DNA of 64,000 nucleotides, taken from the NCBI GenBank assembly GCA_005888335.1, contig VAWY01000025.1, forward strand, positions 1 through 64,000. Reading direction: 5' to 3'. Source of the DNA: Actinomycetota bacterium (lineage in GTDB: Bacteria > Actinomycetota > Thermoleophilia > Solirubrobacterales > Solirubrobacteraceae). Every line of letters begins with the position of its first letter. Within the stretch, counting starts at the first letter, position 1. The position numbers were made by a program, and so were the translations under genes. Shown piece after piece: positions 17,216-24,887 of this stretch. Below the pieces are notes generated by a model. It did no database searches. It was not told where the DNA came from and saw only the letters and a program-made list of their open reading frames with translations.

Positions 17216-18808
17216 TCAGTCCCCCACGACCGCCGGCTCGGGCGGGCGCCGGCGCGGCGGCACGTCCTCGGCGAGCTCGTCGAAGTCCGACGGGCGCGTA
17301 TCGTCGCGGTCGTCGCGGCTGCCGACCGCACGCAGGATCGCCGTCAGCCCGAAGGAGACCACGAGGTTGGCCACGAGCGCGAAGAGGGCCGTGTAGCCGT
17401 TGATGTGGACGCCGAGGAGGTCGAGCGGGTAGACCGGCTTGAAGCCCTGCGAGATGGCCATCGCGGTCCCGGTCGCCATGCCCGCGACCCAGCCGGCCAC
17501 CAGCGCCCAGCCGTGCAGCCAGCGGGTATACAGGCCGATGACGATCGACGGGATCGTCTGGCTGATCCACACGCCGCCGAGCAGCTGGAAGTCGATCGCG
17601 TACTTGACCGGCGCGAGGATGATGAACAGCAGCGCGCCGACCTTGACGACCAGCGAGGTCAGGCGGGCGACCTGCGCCTCCTGGGCGTGGCTGATGCCCG
17701 GCCGCACGTGCTCGCGCCACACGTTGCGCGTGAACAGGTTGGCCGCCGCGATCGACATCACCGCCGCCGGCACCAGCGCCCCGATCGCGATCGCTGCGAA
17801 GGCGACGCCGACGAACCACGACGGGAAGACGTTGAGGAACAGGTCGGGGACGGCGAAGTTCGGGTTGGTGACCGAGATCCCGCGCGCGATCGCCATGTAG
17901 CCCAGCAGGGCGATCAGGCCGAGCATGAACGAGTAGGCCGGCAGCAGCGCGGCGTTGCGGCGCACGGTCTGCGCGCTCTTGGCGCTCAGCACGCCGGTGA
18001 GCGCGTGCGGGTACAGGAACAGCGCCAGCGCCGAGCCGAGCGCCAGCGTCGCGTAGGCGACCTGGGCGTCGGTCTTGCCGGGGATCAGCGCGCCGGGGGT
18101 GTCGCGCGTCGGCAGCGCCTTGCCCGCCGCCGAGAAGATGTTGTCGAAGCCCCCGACCTTGCTCGGGATGTAGATGACCGCCACCAGGACGGTGATCCAG
18201 ATCAGCGTGTCCTTGACCAGCGCGATGAGCGCCGGCGCGCGCAGGCCGCTCGAGTAGGTGTAGGCGGCGAGGATCGCGAAGGCGATCACCAGCGGCCAGT
18301 CGCCGCTGACGCCCATCGCCCCGAGCACGACCTGGATGCCCACGAGCTGCAGGGCGATGTACGGCATCGTGGCGAGGATCCCGGTCAGCGCGATGAGCAG
18401 GGCGAGCGGCTGCGAGCCGTAGCGCCCGCGCACGAAGTCGGCCGGCGTGACGTAGCCGTTGGCCCGGCACACCGTCCAGAAGCGCGGCATGACCATGAAG
18501 ACCAGCGGATAGACGATGATCGTGTAGGGCAGCGCGAAGAAGCCGAGCGCGCCCGCGCCGAAGATCAGCGCCGGCACGGCGACGAACGTGTAGGCGGTGT
18601 AGAGGTCGCCGCCGAGCAGGAACCACGTGACGACCGTCCCGAACCGCCGGCCGGCCAGCCCCCACTCGTCGAGGTGGTCCAGCGAGGCGGCGCGCCGCCA
18701 GCGCGCCGCCACGAAGCCGAGGACGGTGACGAAGGCGAACAGGAGGACGAAGACGACGAGCGCGGTGGCGTGGGTCTCGTGCGCCTCCTTGATCGTGGCG
18801 GCGAGCAC
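17216..18808 (-). CDS. Sodium:solute symporter, monocarboxylate permease-like
   Basis: 530 residues with about 13 membrane helices, SSS family. Features include the early GLAGRRFGTVVTWFLLGGDLYTAYTF segment and the sodium-site region around YPHALTGVLSAKSAQTVRRN. The overall layout and DUF3311 partner match MctP-like transporters for short monocarboxylates (acetate, pyruvate, lactate); the actual substrate is inferred. The charged C-terminal tail is cytoplasmic. The GTG start directly follows the DUF3311 stop with no gap. Confidence 0.9.
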   Translation of the reverse strand: MLAATIKEAHETHATALVVFVLLFAFVTVLGFVAARWRRAASLDHLDEWGLAGRRFGTVVTWFLLGGDLYTAYTFVAVPALIFGAGALGFFALPYTIIVYPLVFMVMPRFWTVCRANGYVTPADFVRGRYGSQPLALLIALTGILATMPYIALQLVGIQVVLGAMGVSGDWPLVIAFAILAAYTYSSGLRAPALIALVKDTLIWITVLVAVIYIPSKVGGFDNIFSAAGKALPTRDTPGALIPGKTDAQVAYATLALGSALALFLYPHALTGVLSAKSAQTVRRNAALLPAYSFMLGLIALLGYMAIARGISVTNPNFAVPDLFLNVFPSWFVGVAFAAIAIGALVPAAVMSIAAANLFTRNVWREHVRPGISHAQEAQVARLTSLVVKVGALLFIILAPVKYAIDFQLLGGVWISQTIPSIVIGLYTRWLHGWALVAGWVAGMATGTAMAISQGFKPVYPLDLLGVHINGYTALFALVANLVVSFGLTAILRAVGSRDDRDDTRPSDFDELAEDVPPRRRPPEPAVVGD

Positions 18809-18997
18809 CTACTCGCGCCTCCTCGTCGCGCGGTAGACGAACCCGGTCAGCAGCGCCGCCACGAAGACCCAGGCGAACTGGTACCAGTAGAAGAACGGGA
18901 AGCCGAAGAGCTCCGGGTGCTCGCGCGCGTAGAGCGGCGGGTACAGGAGCCCGGCGAACGGCAGAACCAGCAGGAAGTACCACAAGCGACTTCCCAC
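18809..18997 (-). CDS. DUF3311 small membrane protein (symporter partner)
   Basis: 62 residues, two membrane helices, with the family pattern [11 protein letters not shown] in the second. DUF3311 proteins are encoded immediately before SSS-family symporters and are presumed small subunits. Stop and downstream start touch exactly (TAG then GTG), consistent with coupled synthesis. Confidence 0.9.
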   Translation of the reverse strand: MGSRLWYFLLVLPFAGLLYPPLYAREHPELFGFPFFYWYQFAWVFVAALLTGFVYRATRRRE

Positions 18998-19057
18998 GGT
19001 CCAACGGTTTCCCGCAGACGGGCGCGCGGAAACGCGCCCGCCTGCAGGGGAAAAGCG

Positions 19058-20230
19058 TCAGACGCGCTGGATGAGCGTGCCCGTGCCCAGGCCGCCGCCG
19101 CAGCACATGGTCACGAGGCCGATCTCCCTGTCGTCGTCCTCGAGCTCGTGCAGCAGCGTGGTGATCAGGCGCGCGCCGGTCGAGCCGAGCGGATGGCCCA
19201 GGGCCATCGCGCCGCCGCGCGGGTTCACGCGGTCCATGTCCGGGTTGTGCTCGCGCTGCCAGGCCGCCACGACGGGCGCGAAGGCCTCGTTGATCTCGAC
19301 GTAGTCGATGTCGTTGATCGTGATCCCGTTGCGCTTGAGCAGCTTGGCGGTCGCCGGGATCGGGCCCTCGAGCATCTTGACCGGGTCGCAGCCGACCGTG
19401 GTCTGGTCGACGATCCGCGCGCGCGGCGTGAGCCCGAGCTGCTTGGCCTTGTCGGCGCTCATGAGCAGCACGGCGGCGGCGCCGTCGGAGATCTGCGACG
19501 AGTTGGCCGCGGTGATCTTGCCGTCCGGCTTGAAGACCGGCTTGAGCTGGGAGATCGTCTCCAGGCTCGTGTCGGGCCGGATGCCCTGGTCGGTGGCGAA
19601 CGTGTCGCCGTTGACCTTGAACTCGACGATCTCGCGGGCGAACTTGCCCTCCTCGGTCGCCTTGGCGGCGAGCCGGTGCGAGCGCACGGCGAGCTCGTCG
19701 AGCTCGGAGCGCGGGATCTCCCACTGGTCGGCGATCATCTCGGCGCCGAGCCCCTGGCCGACGATGTTGTGCTTGTCGAGCAGCTGCTTCGTGAAGGCGT
19801 TGCCGAACTGCTGCTGGGTGGCCGCGCCGTCGGCGAAGGTGATGTGGCCCATGTGCTCGACGCCCGAGCCGATGACCACATCGTGGACGCCGGCGGCGAT
19901 GAGCGCGGCGCCGAAGTTGACGGCCTGCTGGGCCGAGCCGCACTGGCGGTCGACGGTCGTGGCCGCCGCCTCGATGGGCAGGCCCTCCTGCAGCCAGGCG
20001 TTGCGGGCGATGTTGAAGGCCTGCTCGCCGAACTGCTGCACGCACCCGGCGATCACGTCCTCGACCTCGGCCGGATCGACGCCCGCGCGGGTGAGGACCT
20101 CGGTGTACGTCTTGCCGAGCAGGTCGGCGGGATGGGTGTCCTTGTAGTAGCCCTTCTCCTTGTGACCGCGGCCGATCGGCGTGCGAACCGCCTCGACGAT
20201 CACGACCTCGCGGCCCTCCTGCTGTCGCAT
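19058..20230 (-). CDS. Acetyl-CoA acyltransferase (thiolase)
   Basis: 390-residue thiolase of beta-oxidation or acetoacetyl-CoA metabolism. Acyl-accepting Cys lies in DRQCGSAQQ (~residue 90); catalytic His in [10 protein letters not shown] and second Cys in TMCCGGGLG are near the C-terminus, so the active site is complete. Length and motifs fit FadA/AtoB-type biosynthetic or degradative thiolases; the chain-length preference is not readable. It is transcribed divergently from the 3-hydroxyacyl-CoA dehydrogenase gene 38 bp away, which supports a shared fatty-acid pathway and a shared regulatory region. Confidence 0.95.
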   Translation of the reverse strand: MRQQEGREVVIVEAVRTPIGRGHKEKGYYKDTHPADLLGKTYTEVLTRAGVDPAEVEDVIAGCVQQFGEQAFNIARNAWLQEGLPIEAAATTVDRQCGSAQQAVNFGAALIAAGVHDVVIGSGVEHMGHITFADGAATQQQFGNAFTKQLLDKHNIVGQGLGAEMIADQWEIPRSELDELAVRSHRLAAKATEEGKFAREIVEFKVNGDTFATDQGIRPDTSLETISQLKPVFKPDGKITAANSSQISDGAAAVLLMSADKAKQLGLTPRARIVDQTTVGCDPVKMLEGPIPATAKLLKRNGITINDIDYVEINEAFAPVVAAWQREHNPDMDRVNPRGGAMALGHPLGSTGARLITTLLHELEDDDREIGLVTMCCGGGLGTGTLIQRV

Positions 20231-20268
20231 CCCGGGATGACCCCCTCGTAGTGGCCGAAAGTTGACGC

Positions 20269-21072
20269 GTGAGTCATGTACCTTACGGCACCTTGCAGGA
20301 GCGACTGGGCATCGCGGGCTCGGGGGCGATCGCCTGCGGCCTGGCCACCGTGGCCGCCGGACAGGGCGAGGTCCTGCTGTGGGCGCGCTCGGAGGACTCC
20401 CAGAACCGCGCGCGCAGCGCGGTGGACGAGCGCTGCGACGCCCCGGAGCGCGTGCGCGTGGTCGGCGACCTCGACGCGCTCGCCGAGGCGACCTTCATCG
20501 TCGAGGCGATCGTCGAGGACCCGGCCGCCAAGTTCGACCTGCTGCGCCGCCTCGGGCCCCTGGCCGCCGACGACGCGGTCCTCGGCAGCACGACCTCGTC
20601 GCTGTCGGTCGCCGAGCTCGCCGCCGCCTCGGGCCGGCCCGAGCGGTTCGTGGGGCTGCATGTCTTCAACCCGGTGCCGAAGATGAAGCTGGTCGAGCTG
20701 GCCTTCCCGCCACAGGTCAACGGCGCGACGCGCGAGCGGGCGTTCGCGCTGTGCGAGGCGCTCGACAAGACGGCGGTCGAGGTGCCCGACCTTCCGGGCT
20801 TCGTCGTCAACCGCCTGCTGTTCCCGTACCTCTTCAGCGCGGTGCGGCTGCAGGAGGAGACCGGCCTGGCGGCCGAGGCGATCGACCAGTGCATGACGCT
20901 GGGCGCCGGGCACCCGATGGGGCCGCTCGCGCTGCTGGACTTCGTCGGGCTCGACGTGGCGCAGGCGATCGGCGAGGCGATCGGCGCCGAGGTGCCCGCG
21001 CGCGTGCGAGCGCTCGTGGCCGAGGACGCGCGCGGCAAGAAGGACGGGCGCGGCTTCTACGACTACGGGTAG
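20269..21072 (+). CDS. 3-hydroxyacyl-CoA (3-hydroxybutyryl-CoA) dehydrogenase
   Basis: 267 residues, two-domain NAD-dependent dehydrogenase. Rossmann motif GIAGSGAIACG is near the N-terminus, VEAIVEDPAAK follows, the catalytic His lies in GLHVFNPVPKMKLVEL, and the C-terminal dimerisation domain ends in DGRGFYDYG. The GTG start at 20269 is provisional: TTG at 20293 would start three residues before RLGIAGSG, closer to the usual family start. The final 32 bp are duplicated 54 bp downstream, outside the gene. Confidence 0.92.
   Translation: MSHVPYGTLQERLGIAGSGAIACGLATVAAGQGEVLLWARSEDSQNRARSAVDERCDAPERVRVVGDLDALAEATFIVEAIVEDPAAKFDLLRRLGPLAADDAVLGSTTSSLSVAELAAASGRPERFVGLHVFNPVPKMKLVELAFPPQVNGATRERAFALCEALDKTAVEVPDLPGFVVNRLLFPYLFSAVRLQEETGLAAEAIDQCMTLGAGHPMGPLALLDFVGLDVAQAIGEAIGAEVPARVRALVAEDARGKKDGRGFYDYG
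21035..21066 (+). repeat. 32-bp direct repeat, copy 1 (inside 3-hydroxyacyl-CoA dehydrogenase 3' end)
   Basis: Encodes KKDGRGFYDY of the dehydrogenase C-terminus. Identical to 21089-21120 except for one base (T/G at the tyrosine codon). The coding context shows this is the parent copy. Confidence 0.85.
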
Positions 21073-21075
21073 CGG

Positions 21076-21097
21076 CCTTCTTGCCGTCGCAAGAAGG
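21076..21097. terminator. Hairpin between convergent genes
   Basis: CCTTCTTGC-CGTC-GCAAGAAGG: a perfect 9-bp stem with a 4-base loop, between the dehydrogenase stop and the convergent redoxin stop. No T-run follows, so it may act as a bidirectional terminator without a classical U-tract. Its right arm is made from the duplicated 32-bp segment. Confidence 0.55.
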
Positions 21098-21120
21098 ACG
21101 GGCGCGGCTTCGACGACTAC
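21089..21120 (+). repeat. 32-bp direct repeat, copy 2
   Basis: Second copy of 21035-21066, now non-coding on the + strand. Its last bases provide the stop codon (complement of CTA at 21117-21119) of the convergent redoxin gene. Confidence 0.85.
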
Positions 21121-22148
21121 AAGTCGGGCAACGGGTAGTAGGTCTCGGCGCCCGCCGCGCGCACGTCGCTGAGCCAGTCGGAGTCGTAGTGCTCGGTGGG
21201 CCCCTGCAGCGGGTCCTCCATCGACCACGCCTGGCGCCGGTAGGTCCAGTTGTCGGGGTCGAGGCGGTGCGCGGCGCGGAAGTGCTCGCGCGCGCCGTCG
21301 ACGTCGCCGGTCCCGTACAGGTGCGTCCCGAGCTCGAAGTGCGCGGCCGCCTCCGAGAGCTCCGGCGCCCGCGGGCGCGAGCGCGCGACGACCTCGTCGG
21401 GCGGCAGCGCGTGCGCGTCCCAGTTGCGCAGCGCATCGGCGTACACCTCGGGCTTGACGCGGATCTTCGACGCCTCGGCGAGCGTCTCGAGCATGATCGG
21501 CGGCGCGTCCTTGGGGATGCCGTGCTCGCGCAGCATGTCGCGCAGCACGCTGCGGCCGGGGTGGGCGACCTCCGGCGGGCGCACGAGCACGCCGTCCTCG
21601 TCGATCCAGACGCCCGTCGGGACGTTCGTGATGCCCAGCAGCTCGTCGAGGCGATGCGCCTGGTCGATGAGCGACGGGTGCTGGGCCTTCGCAGCGTCGA
21701 TCCAGGGCCCGGCCGCCTCGGCGCCGCCCGTGTCCAGCGCCACCGTGACGACCTCGATGCCCTGCGGTCGCAGCTCCTCGCGCAGCTCCTGCCACACGGG
21801 CAGGTCGAAGCGGCACCCTCACCACGACGCCCAGGCCACCATGACGATCCGCGTCCCGCGCAGCGATCGCAGGGAGAACGGGCGGCCGTGGCGGTCGGGC
21901 AGCTCGAGGTCGGGCATCTGCGCCGACGCCAGCGCCCGCCCGCCGGACTCCGGGCCGAGCGCCCACAGGCCGCGGCGCTCGTCGGCGACCAGCGGCATGC
22001 CGATCCGGCGCGCGAGCTCGCGGGCGTCGAGCGGGCCGTCCGGGAGCGGCACGCAGAGGTCGCCCTTGCACGCGCCCTCGGGCTTGACCTCCCAGCCGGT
22101 CCGCGCCGCGAGCTCGGCGGGGTCGACCTCGAGCGTCTCGAGGATCAT
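21117..22148 (-). CDS. Redoxin-TPR protein with in-frame UGA: candidate selenoprotein
   Basis: 343 codons with one in-frame TGA at codon 110 (bases 21821-21819). Upstream: an N-terminal domain with ACKGDLCVPLP, then a redoxin start (DLELPDRHGRPFSLRSLRG) leading to IVMVAWASW. After the TGA the same frame continues GCRFDLPVWQELREE, GIEVVTVALDTGG and the cis-Pro segment NVPTGVWIDEDG, completing a TlpA/thioredoxin-like fold, then a TPR-like C-terminus (HFELGTHLYGTGDVDGAREHF). The TGA falls where such proteins have the redox Cys, and a SECIS-like hairpin follows. I therefore read it as selenocysteine (WASW-U-GCR); a nonsense mutation is the alternative. The ATG at 22148 starts the conserved part. 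Confidence 0.75.
21788..21804 (-). promoter_or_regulatory. Candidate bacterial SECIS hairpin
   Basis: Fourteen bases after the in-frame TGA, the minus-strand RNA can fold as CCUGCC-CGUGU-GGCAGG: 6-bp stem, 5-base loop. The loop starts 21 bases after the UGA and has G as its second base. Known bacterial SECIS elements sit just downstream of UGA with a G in the first two loop positions, so position and loop both fit. Confidence 0.55.
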
Positions 22149-22171
22149 GCGCGCAACCGTAGAGGACCGAC

Positions 22172-22200
22172 GGCCGGCCCGCTCCCCGTGCGGGCCGGCC
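22172..22200 (-). terminator. Strong GC hairpin downstream of the CNNM/CorC-like gene
   Basis: GGCCGGCCCGC-TCCCCGT-GCGGGCCGGCC, a perfect 11-bp stem with a 7-base loop, lying between the end of the CorC-like gene (22326) and the start of the redoxin gene (22148) on the minus strand. Probably a terminator for the former or a leader structure for the latter; no U-tract is present. Confidence 0.5.
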
Positions 22201-22325
22201 GCCTGCGCGAGCGGCGGGTCCACCCCCATGTCCCCGCCGCCTCTCCTCCCTGTGATCGGAGACCTTCCGCCGTCCCACGGGCGCAAGGCGTTTCCTGGAA
22301 CGTGCCCGAGGACGAAAACTTGCGT

Positions 22326-23648
22326 CTAACCGTCGCGCGCGCCGGCCGCTGGAGCGGTGCGGCGCTCGCGGATGCGCACCGCCTCGATGCGGTTCTCGCG
22401 CACGGACTCGACGCGGATCGAGTAGCCGTCGGCGGTGATCGTGTCGCCGCGGCGCGGCAGGCGGCCGAGCTCGTTGAAGACGAAGCCGCCGACCGAGTTG
22501 TACGCGTCGGTGTCGACCGGCAGATGCAGCCCGTAGTCGTCGAGGTCGCTCACCGCGACGTGGCCCCGGACGAACCAGTCGCCGTTGGCCAGCCGCCGCA
22601 CCTCGCCGCCGGCCGGGTCGGTCTCGTCGGAGATCTCGCCGACGACCTCCTCGACGATGTCCTCGACGGTGACGATCCCGGCCACGCGCCCGTACTCGTC
22701 GACGACGACCGCCATCGACGAGCGCTCGCGCTGCAGGTCGGCCAGCAGGTCGTCGAGCGGCTTGGTCTCGGGGACGATCACGGCGTCGTGCACGACGCTC
22801 TCGATCGAGGACTTCGGGCCCTCGGTCAGCAGCAGCCGGGCCAGCTCGTTGGCGTGGACGATGCCCCGCACGCGGTCGCGGTTGTCGTCCACGGTGACGA
22901 CCAGGCGCGTGTGTCCCGAGGAGACCGCGCGGCGCAGCGCGGTCTCGACGTCCTCGCTGAGGTCGACGGTGACGACCGCGGGGATGGGCGTCATCACCTG
23001 GCGCGCCTCCTGCTCGTGCAGGTGGAAGACGCCGGTGAGCATCCCGGCCTCGCCCGGGTCGAGCACGCCGCCCGCGCGGGCCTGGGAGATCAGCAGCTTG
23101 AGCTCCTCGGGCGTCGTGTCCTCCGCGCCGATCGTCTCGGGGTCGACGCCGAGCAGCCGCAGGATCCGGTTGGCGATCGCCGTCAGCACCACCGAGAACG
23201 GGTTGAAGAGGACGCGGCAGAGCTCGAGCGGGCGGGCGACGCGCCGGGCCACACCCTCGGCGTGGCCGATCGCGTAGTACTTCGGCACCAGCTCGCCGGC
23301 GATGATGTGCGACGACGTGATGATCAGGTAGGCGAGCGTCGCCGCCAGCGCCACGGCGGCGCCGTGACCGAGCGGGCCGCCGAGCGGGTCCTCGAGCAGG
23401 TGGGCGAACGCCGGCTCGCCGATGGCGCCGATGCCGATCGACGCCATCGTGATGCCGACCTGGATCGTCGAGACGTACTCGTTGATCTCGTCGATCTGGT
23501 GCAGGGCGAGCCTGGCGCCGCGCGCGCCCTCCTCGATGTCCTGCTCGAGCCGCGCGCGCCGGCTGCGCACGAGCGCGTACTCGGCGATGACGAAGAAGCC
23601 GTTCAGCCCGACGAGCAGCGCCGTCAGGAAGATCAGGAGCGCGGTCAT
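22326..23648 (-). CDS. CNNM/HlyC-CorC family membrane protein
   Basis: 440 residues. An N-terminal DUF21/CNNM transmembrane domain (four hydrophobic segments, ~1-200, with STIQVGITMASIGIGAIGE and ITSSHIIAGELVPK) precedes a pair of CBS domains (~215-340, RQVMTPIPAVVTVDLSED, VVVDEYGRVAGIVTVEDIVEE) and a C-terminal CorC/HlyC domain (~350-430, TDAYNSVGGFVFNELGRLP). Such proteins act in magnesium/cobalt efflux or related ion homeostasis; older 'hemolysin' names are not meaningful here. All domains are intact. Confidence 0.93.
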   Translation of the reverse strand: MTALLIFLTALLVGLNGFFVIAEYALVRSRRARLEQDIEEGARGARLALHQIDEINEYVSTIQVGITMASIGIGAIGEPAFAHLLEDPLGGPLGHGAAVALAATLAYLIITSSHIIAGELVPKYYAIGHAEGVARRVARPLELCRVLFNPFSVVLTAIANRILRLLGVDPETIGAEDTTPEELKLLISQARAGGVLDPGEAGMLTGVFHLHEQEARQVMTPIPAVVTVDLSEDVETALRRAVSSGHTRLVVTVDDNRDRVRGIVHANELARLLLTEGPKSSIESVVHDAVIVPETKPLDDLLADLQRERSSMAVVVDEYGRVAGIVTVEDIVEEVVGEISDETDPAGGEVRRLANGDWFVRGHVAVSDLDDYGLHLPVDTDAYNSVGGFVFNELGRLPRRGDTITADGYSIRVESVRENRIEAVRIRERRTAPAAGARDG

Positions 23649-23735
23649 CGGCGCGCGCTCGTCGCGCGGCTGCTACTTCGGTAGGGGTCGTCGTTCATCG
23701 GCGACGAGGTCACTGTACCCCGCGTCGGCGGAGCG

Positions 23736-23981
23736 TCACAGGGCGTCGATCTGCTCGGCGAGCGCGCGATCGGCGTCGGTCACCCCGCCCTTGCTGTGCG
23801 TCGACAGGGTGAGCCGGACGTTGTTCCAGCCGTGGACGAGGATGTCGGGATGGTGGTTGCGCTGCTCGGCGATCTCGGCGACGCGGTTGACGAAGGCCAT
23901 CGCCTCGGCGAAGTCCTTGAACTTGAAGTCGCGCACGAGGGCGTCGCCCTCCGGCCGCCAGTCCTTACCCTGTTCGTTCAT
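23736..23981 (-). CDS. Pterin-4a-carbinolamine dehydratase
   Basis: 81 residues, slightly shorter than the usual ~95-105. It has the family core DFAEAMAFVNRVAEIAEQRNHHPDILVHGWNNV with the catalytic HHPD motif and the terminal STHSKGGVTDAD. It recycles 4a-hydroxy-tetrahydropterin after aromatic amino acid hydroxylation, although many bacterial members have unknown partners and no hydroxylase gene is seen here. Its ATG overlaps, head to head, the ATG of the next gene on the other strand (the four bases CATG at 23979-23982). Confidence 0.9.
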   Translation of the reverse strand: MNEQGKDWRPEGDALVRDFKFKDFAEAMAFVNRVAEIAEQRNHHPDILVHGWNNVRLTLSTHSKGGVTDADRALAEQIDAL

Positions 23982-24885
23982 GCGGATCGTCTCCCTCGTG
24001 CCGCACGCGACCGAGCTGCTCTTCGCGCTCGGCCTCGGCGACGTCATCGTCGGCGTGACCCACGAGTGCGACCATCCTAGGGAGGCGCTCGCGCTTCCGC
24101 ATGTCACGCGCGACATGCTCCCGCCCGGCCTCTCCCCCGCCGAGATCGACGCCGCGGTGCGTGAGCGAACCGAGCGCGGCGAGGCGATCTATGCGCTGGA
24201 CACCGAGCGCCTGCGCGACCTGAACCCCGACCTCATCGTCACGCAGGCGCTGTGCCCGGTGTGCGCGGTCTCCTACGAGGAGGTCGTCGCCGAGGCCGAG
24301 CGGATCGAGAGCTGCCCGAAGGTCATCGCGCTCGACCCCAAGACGTTCGGCGAGACCATGGGCGACGTGCGCACGGTCGCGCAGGCGACCGGCGCGCGCG
24401 AGGCGGCCCTGACGCTGGTCGCGAGCACCTCGCGGCGGATCGACCGGGTCAGGGTCGCGGTCAACGGGGCCGAGCGCCCGCGCGTGGCCTGCCTGGAGTG
24501 GCTGGACCCCGTCTTCGTCGCAGGCCACTGGGTGCCGCAGCTCGTCGAGATGGCCGGCGGCGAGGAGGTCATGGGCTTCGCCGGCGAGCGCTCGGAGGAG
24601 TCGACCTGGGAGGCGGTGGCCGCCGCGCGGCCCGAGGTCGTCGTCGTCATGCCCTGCGGCTACGACGCCGCCCAGTCGCTCGAGCAGGCCCGGGCGTACG
24701 CGGGCGACCTGGCGCGCCTCGGCGCGCGGCGCGTCGTCGCGGTCGACGCGGCGGCGTACTTCTCGCGGCCCGGCCCGCGGCTGGTCGACGGCGTCGAGCT
24801 GCTCGCCCACGTGCTGCACCCCGATCGCGTGCCCGAGCCGCCGCCGGGCGCCGAGGCGCTCGACGTCGAGCTCGCGCCGGTCTGA
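23980..24885 (+). CDS. BtuF-like periplasmic-binding-fold protein (cobalamin/metal-chelate binding)
   Basis: 301 residues. Two lobes of the class III (TroA/BtuF) binding fold: MRIVSLVPHATELLFALGLGDVIVGVTHECDHP at the start and RPRVACLEWLDPVFVAGHWVPQLVEMAGG in the middle. No signal peptide is visible and the first residues already belong to the fold, so it may be cytoplasmic, as in many proteins annotated cobalamin-binding. Cysteines in QALCPVCAVSYEE suggest metal or cofactor contacts. No ABC permease is adjacent. The start is well fixed by the conserved MRIVSL. Confidence 0.82.
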   Translation: MRIVSLVPHATELLFALGLGDVIVGVTHECDHPREALALPHVTRDMLPPGLSPAEIDAAVRERTERGEAIYALDTERLRDLNPDLIVTQALCPVCAVSYEEVVAEAERIESCPKVIALDPKTFGETMGDVRTVAQATGAREAALTLVASTSRRIDRVRVAVNGAERPRVACLEWLDPVFVAGHWVPQLVEMAGGEEVMGFAGERSEESTWEAVAAARPEVVVVMPCGYDAAQSLEQARAYAGDLARLGARRVVAVDAAAYFSRPGPRLVDGVELLAHVLHPDRVPEPPPGAEALDVELAPV

Positions 24886-24887
24886 GC

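Noticed and set aside
17139..20045. Very long minus-strand frame of 968 codons over the symporter and thiolase genes
   Set aside because: Overlaps two genes with clear families in another frame on the same strand; its own product is Arg/Ala/Pro-rich.
21819..21821. The in-frame TGA as proof of a pseudogene
   Set aside because: Frame, motifs and composition are intact on both sides and the UGA falls exactly on the redox-Cys position with a SECIS-like hairpin; a nonsense mutation remains possible but is less likely.
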